Assembly (NCBI GenBank): GCA_018241025.1
Contig: JAFEEQ010000015.1
Location: 1-64,000, forward strand
Length of the DNA stretch: 64,000 nt
From: Pseudomonadota bacterium
Lineage (GTDB): Bacteria; Pseudomonadota; Alphaproteobacteria; Micropepsales; Micropepsaceae
Direction: 5' to 3'
Of the stretch, positions 56,123-64,000 are shown in pieces. The notes under the pieces are model-generated. The model was not told the DNA's origin. It saw only the letters and a list, made by a program, of their open reading frames with translations, and made no database searches. Each line of letters starts with the position of its first letter. Positions within the stretch are counted from its first letter, which is position 1. Position numbers and translations under genes: made by a program.

Positions 56123-59100
56123 ATGACGCAACTGCGCGACGCCATTTCCGCCGCCTATCTCGCCGACGAAGAAACCATCGTCGACCGCCGCATCGCCGAG
56201 GCGACGCTCTCGCCCCAGGAACAGCAGACCGCCTATAGACTTGCCACCGACCTCGTCACCCGCATCCGCAACGACAAATCGCGCGGCGGCGGCGTCGATG
56301 CCTTCATGCAGGAATACGCGCTCTCGAGCGAAGAAGGCGTCGCCCTCATGTGCCTCGCCGAGGCGCTGTTGCGCGTCCCCGATGCCGAGACCGCCGACAA
56401 GCTGATCCGCGACAAGATCGGCGGCGCGCAATGGGATCGCCACCGCGCCAAATCGGACTCGCTCTTCGTCAACGCCTCGACCTGGGCCTTGATGCTCACC
56501 GGCCGCGTCGTCCGCCTCGACGACACCGCGAAATGGGATTTCGAAGGCATCTTCAAGCGCCTCGTCTCCCGCACCGGCGAGCCGGTGATCCGTCAGGCGG
56601 TGAGCTATGCCATGCGCATCCTCGGCCGCCAGTTCGTGCTCGGCCGCACGATTGTCGAGGCGCAGAAGGAAGCCCGCCCGATGGTCGAGAAGGGCTATCG
56701 CTACTCCTTCGACATGCTGGGTGAGGCCGCCTACACCGCCGAAGACGCCGCGCGCTATGCCGATGCCTATTTCAAGGCGCTCGATGCCGTCGCCGCCGCG
56801 AACCCGAAAGACGGCCGCAGCGTGTTCGAGCGCCCGAGCATCTCGGTCAAGCTCTCCGCACTTCATCCGCGCTACGAATGGGTCAACCGCGCCCGTGTCT
56901 TCGCCGAGCTCGTGCCGGTGATGGTGAAGCTCGGCGAACGCGCCCGCGCCCAGGATATCGGCCTCACCGTCGATGCCGAGGAAGCCGAGCGTCTCGACCT
57001 CATGCTCGATGTTTTCGAAGCCTTCGGCGAAGCGCCGGAGCTGAAAGGCTGGGACGGCCTCGGCCTCGCCGTACAGGCCTATCAGAAGCGCGCCATGCCG
57101 GTGCTCGACTGGCTGATCGATCTCGCCCGCCGCCAGAACCGCCGCATCCCGGTGCGCCTCGTGAAGGGCGCCTATTGGGACAGCGAGATCAAGCGCGGCC
57201 AGGAGCTTGGCCTGCCCGAATATCCCGTCTTCACCCGCAAATCCGCGACCGACACGTCGTATCTCGCCTGTGCGCGCAAAATGCTCGGCGCCGGCAATGC
57301 GCTCTATTCGCAGTTCGCCACCCACAACGCGCATTCGCTCGCCGCCATCGACGCCATCGCCGGCGGCCGCCGCGATTTCGAGTTCCAGCGTTTGCATGGC
57401 ATGGGCGAAGCGCTGCACGAATTCCACCGCGAGATCGGCGGCGTGCCAACGCGCATCTATGCGCCAGTCGGCAGCCATGAGGATCTGCTCGCCTATCTCG
57501 TTCGCCGCCTGCTCGAGAACGGCGCGAACACCTCCTTCGTGAACCGCCTCGCCGACGAGGACGCGCCGCTCGACGACATCGTCGCCGATCCGGTGGCGCA
57601 GATCGCCGCCGCCAGGCCGCATCGCAACCCGCGCATCCCGCTTCCGAAAGATATTCTCGCACCGCGCTGCAACTCGTCCGGATTCTTCTGGAGCAACCCG
57701 AAGATCACCGATCCGATCCTCGCCGACATCAAATCGAAACTCGCATCACCTGCACTCGCGGCGCCTGTCGTTAGCGGCACTACGCTCAAAGGCGTGGAGA
57801 CTCCGGTGAAAAGCCCGACCGACCGCGCCGTCACCGTCGGCACCGTGATCGAAGCCACGCCGGAGCAGGCGCTCGACGCGCTCGGCAGGGCTCATCGCGC
57901 CCAGCGCGAATGGGACGGGCAGGGCGGCGGCGCCCGCGCCGCCATCCTGCGCCGCGCCGCCGATCTCTTCGAAGCGAACCGCAACTTGCTGATGGCGCTC
58001 GCCGTCGCCGAAGCCGGCAAGACGCTGCCCAACGCGCTCGGCGAAGTCCGCGAAGCCGTCGACTTCCTGCGCTACTACGCCGACAACGCCGAGAAGCTGT
58101 TCGAAACGCCGGAGCGTCTTCCCGGCCCGACCGGCGAATCCAACGAGATGTCGCTGCACGGCAAGGGTGTCTTCGCCTGCATCAGCCCGTGGAATTTTCC
58201 GCTCGCCATCTTCACCGGCCAGGTCGCCGGCGCGCTCGCCGCCGGTAACGCTGTGCTCGCCAAGCCCGCCGAGCAGACGCCGCTCATCGCCGCCGAGGCC
58301 GTGCGCCTGCTTCGCGAGGCCGGCGTGCCTGCGGACATCCTCCACTTCCTTCCGGGAGACGGTCCCACCATCGGCAATCCGCTCTGTGCCGATCCGCGTC
58401 TTGCCGGCGTTGCTTTTACCGGCTCGACCGAGGCCGCAACTGCGATCAACCGCGCGCTGGCTGCGCGCACCGGCCCCATCGCCACGCTGATCGCCGAGAC
58501 CGGCGGCCAGAACGCGCTCATCGTCGACTCCACCGCGTTGCCCGAGCAGGTCGCGAAGGATGTCCTTGCCTCCGCCTTCGACAGCGCCGGCCAGCGCTGC
58601 TCGGCGCTGCGCGTGCTGTTCCTGCAGGACGATGTCGCCGACAAGATGCTCAAGATCATCCTCGGCGCCATGGACGAGCTGAAGCTCGGCGACCCGATCC
58701 GCCTCGACACCGACATCGGCCCGGTGATCGACGAACAGGCCCGTGAGATGCTCGGGAAGCACGCCGCGAAGATGACCCGCGACGCGAAGCTGTTGCGCAA
58801 GCTCCCGATCCCCGCCGAGCTCTCGCGCGGCGTCTTCTTCGCGCCCCACGCCTTCGAGCTGTCCAGCCTCGCCCAGCTCCAGCACGAGGTCTTCGGCCCT
58901 GTGCTCCACGTTGTGCGCTATGCGGGCGACAAGCTCGATGCGGTCTGCGACGCGATCAACGCCACCGGCTATGGCCTCACCCTCGGCGTCCACAGCCGCA
59001 TCGACGAGACCGCCCGCTTTATCCGCGAGCGCATCCACGCCGGCAACATCTACGTCAACCGCAACCAGATCGGCGCCGTGGTTGGCGTCCAGCCTTTCGG

Positions 59101-59233
59101 CGGCGAAGGCCTCTCCGGCACCGGCCCCAAGGCCGGCGGCCCGCACTACCTCCCGCGCTTCGCCGCCGAACGCACCTGGACGGTCAACACCGCCGCCGCC
59201 GGCGGCAACGCCGCGCTGCTCGCGTCGGGCTGA
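56123..59233 (+). CDS. putA: Bifunctional proline dehydrogenase / L-glutamate gamma-semialdehyde dehydrogenase
   Basis: 1036 residues, the minimal PutA form. The proline dehydrogenase barrel (about 60-450) includes RLVKGAYWDSEIKRGQ and the FAD/proline-binding RRLLENGANTSFVNRL. The aldehyde dehydrogenase domain (510-1030) has Glu792 (AETGGQNALIV) and catalytic Cys826 (SAGQRCSALR). There is no N-terminal ribbon-helix-helix DNA-binding domain, so it cannot repress its own gene as E. coli PutA does. It oxidises proline to glutamate, feeding electrons to the quinone pool. Confidence 0.96.
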   Translation: MTQLRDAISAAYLADEETIVDRRIAEATLSPQEQQTAYRLATDLVTRIRNDKSRGGGVDAFMQEYALSSEEGVALMCLAEALLRVPDAETADKLIRDKIGGAQWDRHRAKSDSLFVNASTWALMLTGRVVRLDDTAKWDFEGIFKRLVSRTGEPVIRQAVSYAMRILGRQFVLGRTIVEAQKEARPMVEKGYRYSFDMLGEAAYTAEDAARYADAYFKALDAVAAANPKDGRSVFERPSISVKLSALHPRYEWVNRARVFAELVPVMVKLGERARAQDIGLTVDAEEAERLDLMLDVFEAFGEAPELKGWDGLGLAVQAYQKRAMPVLDWLIDLARRQNRRIPVRLVKGAYWDSEIKRGQELGLPEYPVFTRKSATDTSYLACARKMLGAGNALYSQFATHNAHSLAAIDAIAGGRRDFEFQRLHGMGEALHEFHREIGGVPTRIYAPVGSHEDLLAYLVRRLLENGANTSFVNRLADEDAPLDDIVADPVAQIAAARPHRNPRIPLPKDILAPRCNSSGFFWSNPKITDPILADIKSKLASPALAAPVVSGTTLKGVETPVKSPTDRAVTVGTVIEATPEQALDALGRAHRAQREWDGQGGGARAAILRRAADLFEANRNLLMALAVAEAGKTLPNALGEVREAVDFLRYYADNAEKLFETPERLPGPTGESNEMSLHGKGVFACISPWNFPLAIFTGQVAGALAAGNAVLAKPAEQTPLIAAEAVRLLREAGVPADILHFLPGDGPTIGNPLCADPRLAGVAFTGSTEAATAINRALAARTGPIATLIAETGGQNALIVDSTALPEQVAKDVLASAFDSAGQRCSALRVLFLQDDVADKMLKIILGAMDELKLGDPIRLDTDIGPVIDEQAREMLGKHAAKMTRDAKLLRKLPIPAELSRGVFFAPHAFELSSLAQLQHEVFGPVLHVVRYAGDKLDAVCDAINATGYGLTLGVHSRIDETARFIRERIHAGNIYVNRNQIGAVVGVQPFGGEGLSGTGPKAGGPHYLPRFAAERTWTVNTAAAGGNAALLASG

Positions 59234-59236
59234 TCG

Positions 59237-59377
59237 TCAGGGTTCCGACTGCGCGACCTTGGGCTGCTCGACATAGAACACGCTGAGCAGGATCGAGCCG
59301 CCGAACATGGTCAGCGCCACGGCGAGACAGATCAGGAGCATATAGACCGGTTTGATCTGCTCGTTCGGCTGCGCCAT
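59237..59377 (-). CDS. 46-residue single-helix membrane protein
   Basis: Reading on the minus strand from ATG 59377: MAQPNEQIKPVY, a hydrophobic helix MLLICLAVALTMFGGSILLS, then VFYVEQPKVAQSEP and TGA. The layout is a polar N-tail, one membrane helix and a polar C-tail. The stop is 3 nt from the putA stop, continuing the tight convergent pattern. GAAGGACA lies about 14 nt upstream. Function unknown. Confidence 0.6.
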   Translation of the reverse strand: MAQPNEQIKPVYMLLICLAVALTMFGGSILLSVFYVEQPKVAQSEP

Positions 59378-59518
59378 GGCTGCATGTGTCCTTCGGGGCG
59401 CGGTCAATCTGCCATTGTCGGCGGCGCAACGGGCATTACTGATCCGTCACGCGCGCGGGTTCCACGGGCTGTGGACCTGCCGCTATAGTCGGCGAACGGC
59501 TCATTCACGGCGGCCCTG

Positions 59519-59965
59519 ATGCTCCCCGTACTCTTCGGCGCACTCGCACTCGCCGCCATCCTGCTGCTCCTGCGCGGCTTCACGACGACGAGCGCACGCG
59601 ATCTCGCCCTTGGCCTGCGCTACGGCGGGATAGCCGTGCTGGTGATCCTCGCATTTGTGCTGCTGCTTCTTCGGGAGCCAGCGCCCGCGCTCATCCTCGG
59701 TGCACTGGCGGTGCTCGCCTACGGCGTGATGCGGGTGCGGATCTCCGGCTGGTGGCGTCCGCGGCCGCCGGCTCGGCGGGCGAACAGGACCGGGATGAGC
59801 CGCGAGGAAGCGCTGAAGGTTCTGGGCTTGGAGGAGGGCGCCGGTCCGGACGATATCCGCGCGGCGCATCGCCGCCTGATGCAACAGATGCACCCCGATC
59901 ACGGTGGCTCGGATTACCTGGCTGCCAAGATCAACGAAGCGAAGGATGTGCTGCTGGCCGAGTAA
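59519..59965 (+). CDS. Membrane-anchored J-domain protein (DjlA/TIM14-like)
   Basis: 148 residues. Helices are at about 3-18, 37-51 and 57-72; a basic loop follows, and the C-terminus is a J-domain (95-148) with HPD at 125-127 (HPDHGG). It resembles the TIM14/Pam18 type, in which the J-domain sits at the C-terminus and recruits Hsp70 to a membrane. Its stop is 3 nt from that of the convergent carboxypeptidase gene. Confidence 0.87.
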   Translation: MLPVLFGALALAAILLLLRGFTTTSARDLALGLRYGGIAVLVILAFVLLLLREPAPALILGALAVLAYGVMRVRISGWWRPRPPARRANRTGMSREEALKVLGLEEGAGPDDIRAAHRRLMQQMHPDHGGSDYLAAKINEAKDVLLAE

Positions 59966-59968
59966 GCC

Positions 59969-61579
59969 TCAGCGCTGCGTACCCATCACGGTGAAACAGG
60001 TCTGGCCGCGCTGCGTGAGCCGCGAACACACTTCGCGGGCTTCGCGCTCCACGAACGGCCCGAAGCGCGCGCGATAGAGCGTATGACCGTCCACCGCCGT
60101 GAACGGAATCACGATCCGGGCAGCCTGGCCCAGAATATCCATCGACCGCTCGGCATAAGATGCGAGCTGGCCTCGGGCCTGGTTGAGATCGGCGAAGGCG
60201 CCGATCTGGATCGTCCACGACCGGGCGCCTGCCGGCGGATCGCCGATATCGCCTTCGCCGCTGCCATGGGCCTTGGGTTTGGGGGCGGGGGCAATGGCCG
60301 CTACGACCATCGGCTTGGGTGTCGGCGCGACGGCGACTGCGACCGGCGCTTCGTTGTACGGCTTGGCACGCGGGTGGACCTTTTTCATCCAGTCCGGAAC
60401 GTTGGCCGCGACGATCCGCTGCGGCGGCGGGGAGGGCTGAACTGTTGCCGGCGGCGGCAGCGTCGGGCGCGGCGACAGCGCTGCGACCATCGTGTTCGGC
60501 TTCGGCGGCAGCGGCGCGGCGATCACGTTGTCGTCGTCGGATTCGTCGCCGGCGGACTCCGCAGCGTCTTCGTCGTCGCCGTTGTCGGGTGCGATATCCA
60601 GGCTCGCGATCACCGGCGCACCGTTCATCGCCACGTTGTTGTGCCACGGCACGCCGGCATGGGCGACGAGCTGCGGATTGGACGCTATCCGCGCGAAGGA
60701 ATCGTCGAGCAGCTTCACCATCTCGAGATCGCGGCGATGCGCGGTGCGTCCGCCCATCACCACGCCGATGACATGCACGCCGCTGCGCACGACGGAGGAG
60801 ACGAGGTTGAAGCCCGACATCTGGGTATAACCCGTCTTGATGCCGTCGGCGCCCTCATAGCGTCCGATCAGGTTGTTGTGCGTCGTGTAGTTCACGCCGT
60901 GAAAGCTGAAGCCCGGCGTGGAGAAGTAGGGAAAGTACTGCGGATAATCGTAAGCGAGATGCCGCGCGAGGATCACGAGGTCGGCGGCCGTCGTCACCTG
61001 CAGCTGATCGGGCAAGCCCGAAGCGTTGTGGTAGAAGGTGTTGTGCATGCCGAAGGACCGCGCCTTCGCGGTCATCAGCTCGGCGAAATGGCTCTCCGTG
61101 CCGCCGAGCGACTCGGCGATCGCCACCGCGATATCGTTGGCGGAGCGCACCACGATCGCCTTGATCGCGGTCTCGACCGGCACCATCTCGCCTGCGGTCA
61201 GGTGGAGGTTCGTCGCCGGCTGCGATGCGGCGTGCTGCGATATCGGCAGCATGGTCTGCATGTTCACCTCGCCCTTCTTCAGGGCTTCGAACAGCAGATA
61301 GAGCGTCATCATCTTGGTGAGCGACGCGGGGTGGCGCTGCAGATTGGCATTGCGCGCATAGAGGACACGGCCGGTCTCGCCATCGACGATCAGCGCGGCG
61401 TCCTTTGCCGGATCGGTGGCACCCGCCGGAAGCGCGACACGGGCATGATGGCGGCCGCCGTGATGGCGTCCGCGGGCCTGGGCCAATTCCGTTCCGGCTA
61501 GCAGGGCGAGGATGACTGCGAGCGAAACGAACAATGTTCGCAAAAGCGCGCCGATTCCAGCCCGCGGCTGTTTAGGCAT
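59969..61579 (-). CDS. D-alanyl-D-alanine carboxypeptidase with C-terminal SPOR domain
   Basis: 536 residues. Signal peptide (1-35). The penicillin-binding catalytic motifs SLTK (86-89), SAN (146-148) and KTG (248-250) are complete: a class C/DacA-type peptidase trimming murein peptides. A Pro-rich, partly acidic linker (330-440) leads to a C-terminal SPOR domain (about 450-530; SWTIQIGAFADLNQARGQL, RARFGPF), which binds denuded septal glycan. It therefore probably acts at the division site. Confidence 0.93.
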   Translation of the reverse strand: MPKQPRAGIGALLRTLFVSLAVILALLAGTELAQARGRHHGGRHHARVALPAGATDPAKDAALIVDGETGRVLYARNANLQRHPASLTKMMTLYLLFEALKKGEVNMQTMLPISQHAASQPATNLHLTAGEMVPVETAIKAIVVRSANDIAVAIAESLGGTESHFAELMTAKARSFGMHNTFYHNASGLPDQLQVTTAADLVILARHLAYDYPQYFPYFSTPGFSFHGVNYTTHNNLIGRYEGADGIKTGYTQMSGFNLVSSVVRSGVHVIGVVMGGRTAHRRDLEMVKLLDDSFARIASNPQLVAHAGVPWHNNVAMNGAPVIASLDIAPDNGDDEDAAESAGDESDDDNVIAAPLPPKPNTMVAALSPRPTLPPPATVQPSPPPQRIVAANVPDWMKKVHPRAKPYNEAPVAVAVAPTPKPMVVAAIAPAPKPKAHGSGEGDIGDPPAGARSWTIQIGAFADLNQARGQLASYAERSMDILGQAARIVIPFTAVDGHTLYRARFGPFVEREAREVCSRLTQRGQTCFTVMGTQR

Positions 61580-61759
61580 TACTGCCCCATCGTTCTATGG
61601 TCGGTGCCCCAATCGGATTTGATAAAACCAAATCGGGACCCCTGCCGCAAGGTAGGGAAAATCACGATAGAAAACGGGCGTTTACGAACCGTTAACGCTG
61701 ATGAAGTTTGGTAAAAGTCCCTACACCATTACGGTTTTGACGCACTGCAGCATAAACTC

Positions 61760-61789
61760 TTGACATTGACGCTGCTGCGCCGCATATAG
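61760..61789 (+). promoter_or_regulatory. Promoter of the phasin gene
   Basis: TTGACA (61760-61765) is followed after 17 nt by CATATA(G) (61783-61789). Around it lie several TGC/GCAG-containing sequences (CACTGCAGCA, GCTGCTGCGC, TTGCACCGCAGCAA) of the type PHA repressors (PhaR) bind; this last point is inference. The rest of 61580-61861 holds no gene. Confidence 0.55.
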
Positions 61790-61861
61790 GCTTTGTTGCA
61801 CCGCAGCAAGGCCGCTGGCCGCAAGATGGTGCACCATGGAATTTACCGAGGAGTAACCATA

Positions 61862-62323
61862 ATGGCGAAAGCAAAGACGGCCGGCGAGAAACTCAATGGC
61901 ACCACCGAAGCCTTCGAGACCGCGTTCAAGACGGGCACGGAGACGATGAAGGCGAATTTCGAGAAGGCTGTGAAGGGCTATGACCAGCTCCTCGGCTTCT
62001 CCAAGGACACGGTCGAGGCCTATGTGAAGGCCGCCAACGTCGCCGGCAAGGGCGCCGAGTCCCTGCACAACGAGATCTACACCTATTCCAAGGCTTCGAT
62101 CGAAGGTTCGATCGCCAACGCCAAGGCCCTGATGGCCTCGAAGTCGGCGCATGAGGCGTTCGAACTTCAGACCGGCTTTGCCAAGTCGGCCTTCGACTCC
62201 TACGTCGCCGAGATGACCAAGCTCAGCGAGCTGATGGTCGCGACGTCCAAGGAAACTTTCGAGCCGCTCCAGAGCCGCGTTCAGGCCTGGGTGGACGTGG
62301 TTCAGAGCGCCCGCGCGGCTTAA
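61862..62323 (+). CDS. Phasin family protein
   Basis: 153 residues, mainly amphipathic helices with no membrane segment. The phasin pattern (FEKAVKGYDQLLGFSKDTVEAYVKAANVAGKGAESLHNEIYTYSKASIEGSI...ALMASKSAHEAFELQTGFAKSAFDSYVAEMTKLSELM) is clear. Phasins coat polyhydroxyalkanoate granules, so the organism likely makes PHB. ATG 61862 has GAGGAG upstream. A terminator follows. Confidence 0.93.
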   Translation: MAKAKTAGEKLNGTTEAFETAFKTGTETMKANFEKAVKGYDQLLGFSKDTVEAYVKAANVAGKGAESLHNEIYTYSKASIEGSIANAKALMASKSAHEAFELQTGFAKSAFDSYVAEMTKLSELMVATSKETFEPLQSRVQAWVDVVQSARAA

Positions 62324-62350
62324 GTCCCCCCAAGCTGCAAGCGTTCAGGA

Positions 62351-62379
62351 AAGGCCCGGAATCACTTCCGGGCCTTTTT
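62351..62379 (+). terminator. Intrinsic terminator after the phasin gene
   Basis: AAGGCCCGGA (62351-62360) and its exact complement (62367-62376) form a 10-bp stem with a 6-nt loop, followed by a T-run ending at 62379. Confidence 0.92.
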
Positions 62380-62490
62380 GCTTTTCTGGCGGAGTAACCG
62401 CGCCGGAAATAGGCCCATTACCGGGGGCTTTGCATGGGCCCCTGTTGGAATAGGATAGGCATCACCATATTCAGAACGTGACTCATCACC

Positions 62491-62826
62491 ATGCGAGACG
62501 GACGAGACGGAACGCGCGACGGCAACGGTGGAACAGGCACCGGGATCGTCACCAAAACGCGCCCGAAAACCAAGAAGCCGAGCCTCTACAAGGTTCTCCT
62601 GCTCAACGACGACTACACGCCGATGGAGTTCGTCGTTCATATCCTGGAGAAGATCTTCAACAAGAATCGCGAGCAGGCGGTTGAGATCATGCTGCACGTA
62701 CACCGTCACGGCGTCGGTATCTGCGGCGTTTTCACCTATGATGTCGCCGAAACCAAGGTCGCGCAGGTGATTGAATTCGCCCGCCGGCACCAGCATCCTC
62801 TGCAATGCACGATGGAGAAGGAGTAG
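62491..62826 (+). CDS. clpS: ATP-dependent Clp protease adaptor ClpS
   Basis: 111 residues. ClpS delivers N-degron substrates to ClpAP. The core [20 protein letters not shown] and the helix [23 protein letters not shown] form the N-degron pocket. The first 28 residues are the flexible tail that enters ClpA. It is 7 nt before clpA, the usual pairing. Confidence 0.97.
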   Translation: MRDGRDGTRDGNGGTGTGIVTKTRPKTKKPSLYKVLLLNDDYTPMEFVVHILEKIFNKNREQAVEIMLHVHRHGVGICGVFTYDVAETKVAQVIEFARRHQHPLQCTMEKE

Positions 62827-62833
62827 CGCCTGA

Positions 62834-64000
62834 ATGCCCTCACTCTCGCGAAGCCTCGAACAAGCCCTGCACCGCGCGATCAAGCTCGCGAGCGATAGGC
62901 ATCACGAATACGCGACACCCGAGCACCTGCTGCTCTCGCTGATCGACGACGTCGATGCGGCCCAGGTGATGAAGGCCTGCAACGTCGATATCGAGGCGCT
63001 GCGCAAGGTCGTCCAGAAATACATCGACGAAGAGCTGATGACCCTCGTCATCGAGGATGGCGAGGAAGCCAAGCCGACCACCGGCTTCCAGCGCGTCGTC
63101 CAGCGTGCCGTGCTCCACGTCCAGAATTCCGGCCGCGACGAAGTCACCGGCGCGAACGTCCTCGTCGCGCTCTTCACCGAGCGCGAGAGCCACGCCGTCT
63201 ACTTCCTGCAAGAGCAGAACATGACGCGACTCGACGCGGTCTCCTATATGAGCCACGGCATCGCCAAGCGCCCGGGCATGAGCCAGCAGAAGGCGGCGCG
63301 CGGCGCCGAGGAAGAAGGCGAGGAAGGCGAGCCCAAGAACAAGCAGGGCACCGAGGCGCTCGAAGCCTATTGCGTCAACCTCAACGAGAAGGCCAAGCAG
63401 GGCCGCGTCGATCCGCTCATCGGCCGCACTGCCGAGGTCGATCGCACGATCCAGATCCTCTGTCGCCGGCAGAAGAACAATCCGCTCTTCGTCGGCGATC
63501 CCGGCGTCGGCAAGACCGCCATCGCCGAAGGCCTGGCGCGCAAGATCATCAAGGGCGAAGTCCCCGACGTGCTGAAAGGCAACGTCATCTATGCCCTCGA
63601 CATGGGCTCGCTGATCGCCGGCACGCGTTACCGCGGCGATTTCGAGGAACGCCTGAAATCGGTCGTGAAGGAACTCGAGGCGCTCAAGGGCGCGATTCTC
63701 TTCATCGACGAGATTCACACCGTAATCGGCGCCGGCGCCACCTCGGGCGGTGCGATGGACGCGTCCAACCTGCTCAAGCCCGCGCTCCAACAGGGCACGC
63801 TGCGCTGTATCGGCTCGACCACCTACAAGGAATACCGCCAGTATTTCGAGAAGGATCGCGCGCTCGTCCGCCGCTTCCAGAAGATCGACGTCGTCGAGCC
63901 GACCATCCCCGACACGATCAAGATCATGATGGGGATCAAGCCCTACTACGAAGAGTTCCACAAAGTCCGCTACACCGCCGACGCGATCAAGGCGGCGGTC
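62834..64000 (+). CDS. clpA: ATP-dependent Clp protease ATP-binding subunit ClpA (partial, 3' end outside window)
   Basis: 389 codons are visible, open to the window edge. The Clp N-domain (1-145, two repeats), an acidic linker, and most of the first AAA+ domain are seen: Walker A GDPGVGKT at 221-228 and Walker B FIDEIH from 290, then GSTTYKEYRQYFEKDRALVRRFQ with the arginine finger. ClpA unfolds substrates for ClpP. ATG 62834 gives the standard MPSLSRSLEQALHRA start. Confidence 0.97.
   Translation, partial: MPSLSRSLEQALHRAIKLASDRHHEYATPEHLLLSLIDDVDAAQVMKACNVDIEALRKVVQKYIDEELMTLVIEDGEEAKPTTGFQRVVQRAVLHVQNSGRDEVTGANVLVALFTERESHAVYFLQEQNMTRLDAVSYMSHGIAKRPGMSQQKAARGAEEEGEEGEPKNKQGTEALEAYCVNLNEKAKQGRVDPLIGRTAEVDRTIQILCRRQKNNPLFVGDPGVGKTAIAEGLARKIIKGEVPDVLKGNVIYALDMGSLIAGTRYRGDFEERLKSVVKELEALKGAILFIDEIHTVIGAGATSGGAMDASNLLKPALQQGTLRCIGSTTYKEYRQYFEKDRALVRRFQKIDVVEPTIPDTIKIMMGIKPYYEEFHKVRYTADAIKAAV

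Noticed and set aside
61616..61634. GATTTG-ATAAAAC-CAAATC inverted repeat upstream of the carboxypeptidase gene
   Set aside because: Six-base arms in an AT-richer gap are easily due to chance, and no regulator or promoter element is tied to it.

Overview
The window is GC-rich (about 64% by eye), densely packed bacterial chromosome, very probably from an alphaproteobacterium. Reasons: a str-S10-spc-alpha ribosomal superoperon in alphaproteobacterial order, a short (190 aa) adenylate kinase, an ATP12-type chaperone, a DUF1489 protein, a PHA phasin, a BigR/SqrR-type repressor and a ClpS-ClpA pair. The genus cannot be fixed from the sequence. There is no phage, transposase, CRISPR array or defence island.

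Layout. 1-11888: end of tuf, then rpsJ to secY and adk, all on +. A nested palindromic repeat sits between rplO and secY. 11928-14070: a 571-codon Pro-rich membrane-anchored protein gene on the opposite strand splits adk from rpsM, and a new sigma70-like promoter precedes rpsM. 14071-16558: rpsM-rpsK-rpoA-rplQ and an intrinsic terminator. 16724-21212: HtrA-type protease, RarA, and a large secreted protein with one heme-binding CXXCH. 21281-21886: a CrcB fluoride channel behind a complete fluoride riboswitch with an overlapping terminator. 21916-25104: four genes coupled by ATGA overlaps (RluC-like pseudouridine synthase, double cupin, small membrane protein, ATP12). 25174-32063: propionyl-CoA carboxylase beta and alpha genes, separated by an M15-like peptidase, RidA and a FUSC exporter. 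32067-36181: two tandem paralogous TonB-dependent receptors. 36428-38153: acylphosphatase, a small membrane protein, LipB and an orphan FliN/SpoA protein.

38269-42805 is a sulfur island. It has a siroheme dehydrogenase-like protein with a 4-cysteine APS reductase (assimilation), and facing it a persulfide-dioxygenase-like metallo-hydrolase diverging from a BigR/SqrR repressor, rhodanese and TauE exporter (sulfide/persulfide handling). A palindromic operator lies over the shared promoter. A decayed copy of the TauE 3' end follows a small secreted-protein gene. 42917-43001 is tRNA-Leu(GAG). 43099-45016 holds a cyclopropane-fatty-acid-synthase-like enzyme and a Cys-rich protein. 45129-54971 is leucine/isovalerate catabolism (isovaleryl-CoA dehydrogenase, thiolase, methylcrotonyl-CoA carboxylase beta and alpha) with small accessory genes. 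55207-64000 holds PanC, bifunctional PutA, a 46-aa membrane protein, a membrane DnaJ protein, a D,D-carboxypeptidase with SPOR domain, a phasin, ClpS and the start of ClpA.

Two features run through the window. First, eight of twelve convergent junctions have stop codons between 4 nt overlapped and 3 nt apart, leaving no room for terminators. Second, structured palindromic repeats sit in several gaps. Two of them (48403-48513 and 50860-50979) look like inverted homologous copies whose stems differ in sequence but keep their pairing, and one of these supplies the ribosome binding site of the methylcrotonyl-CoA carboxylase beta gene.
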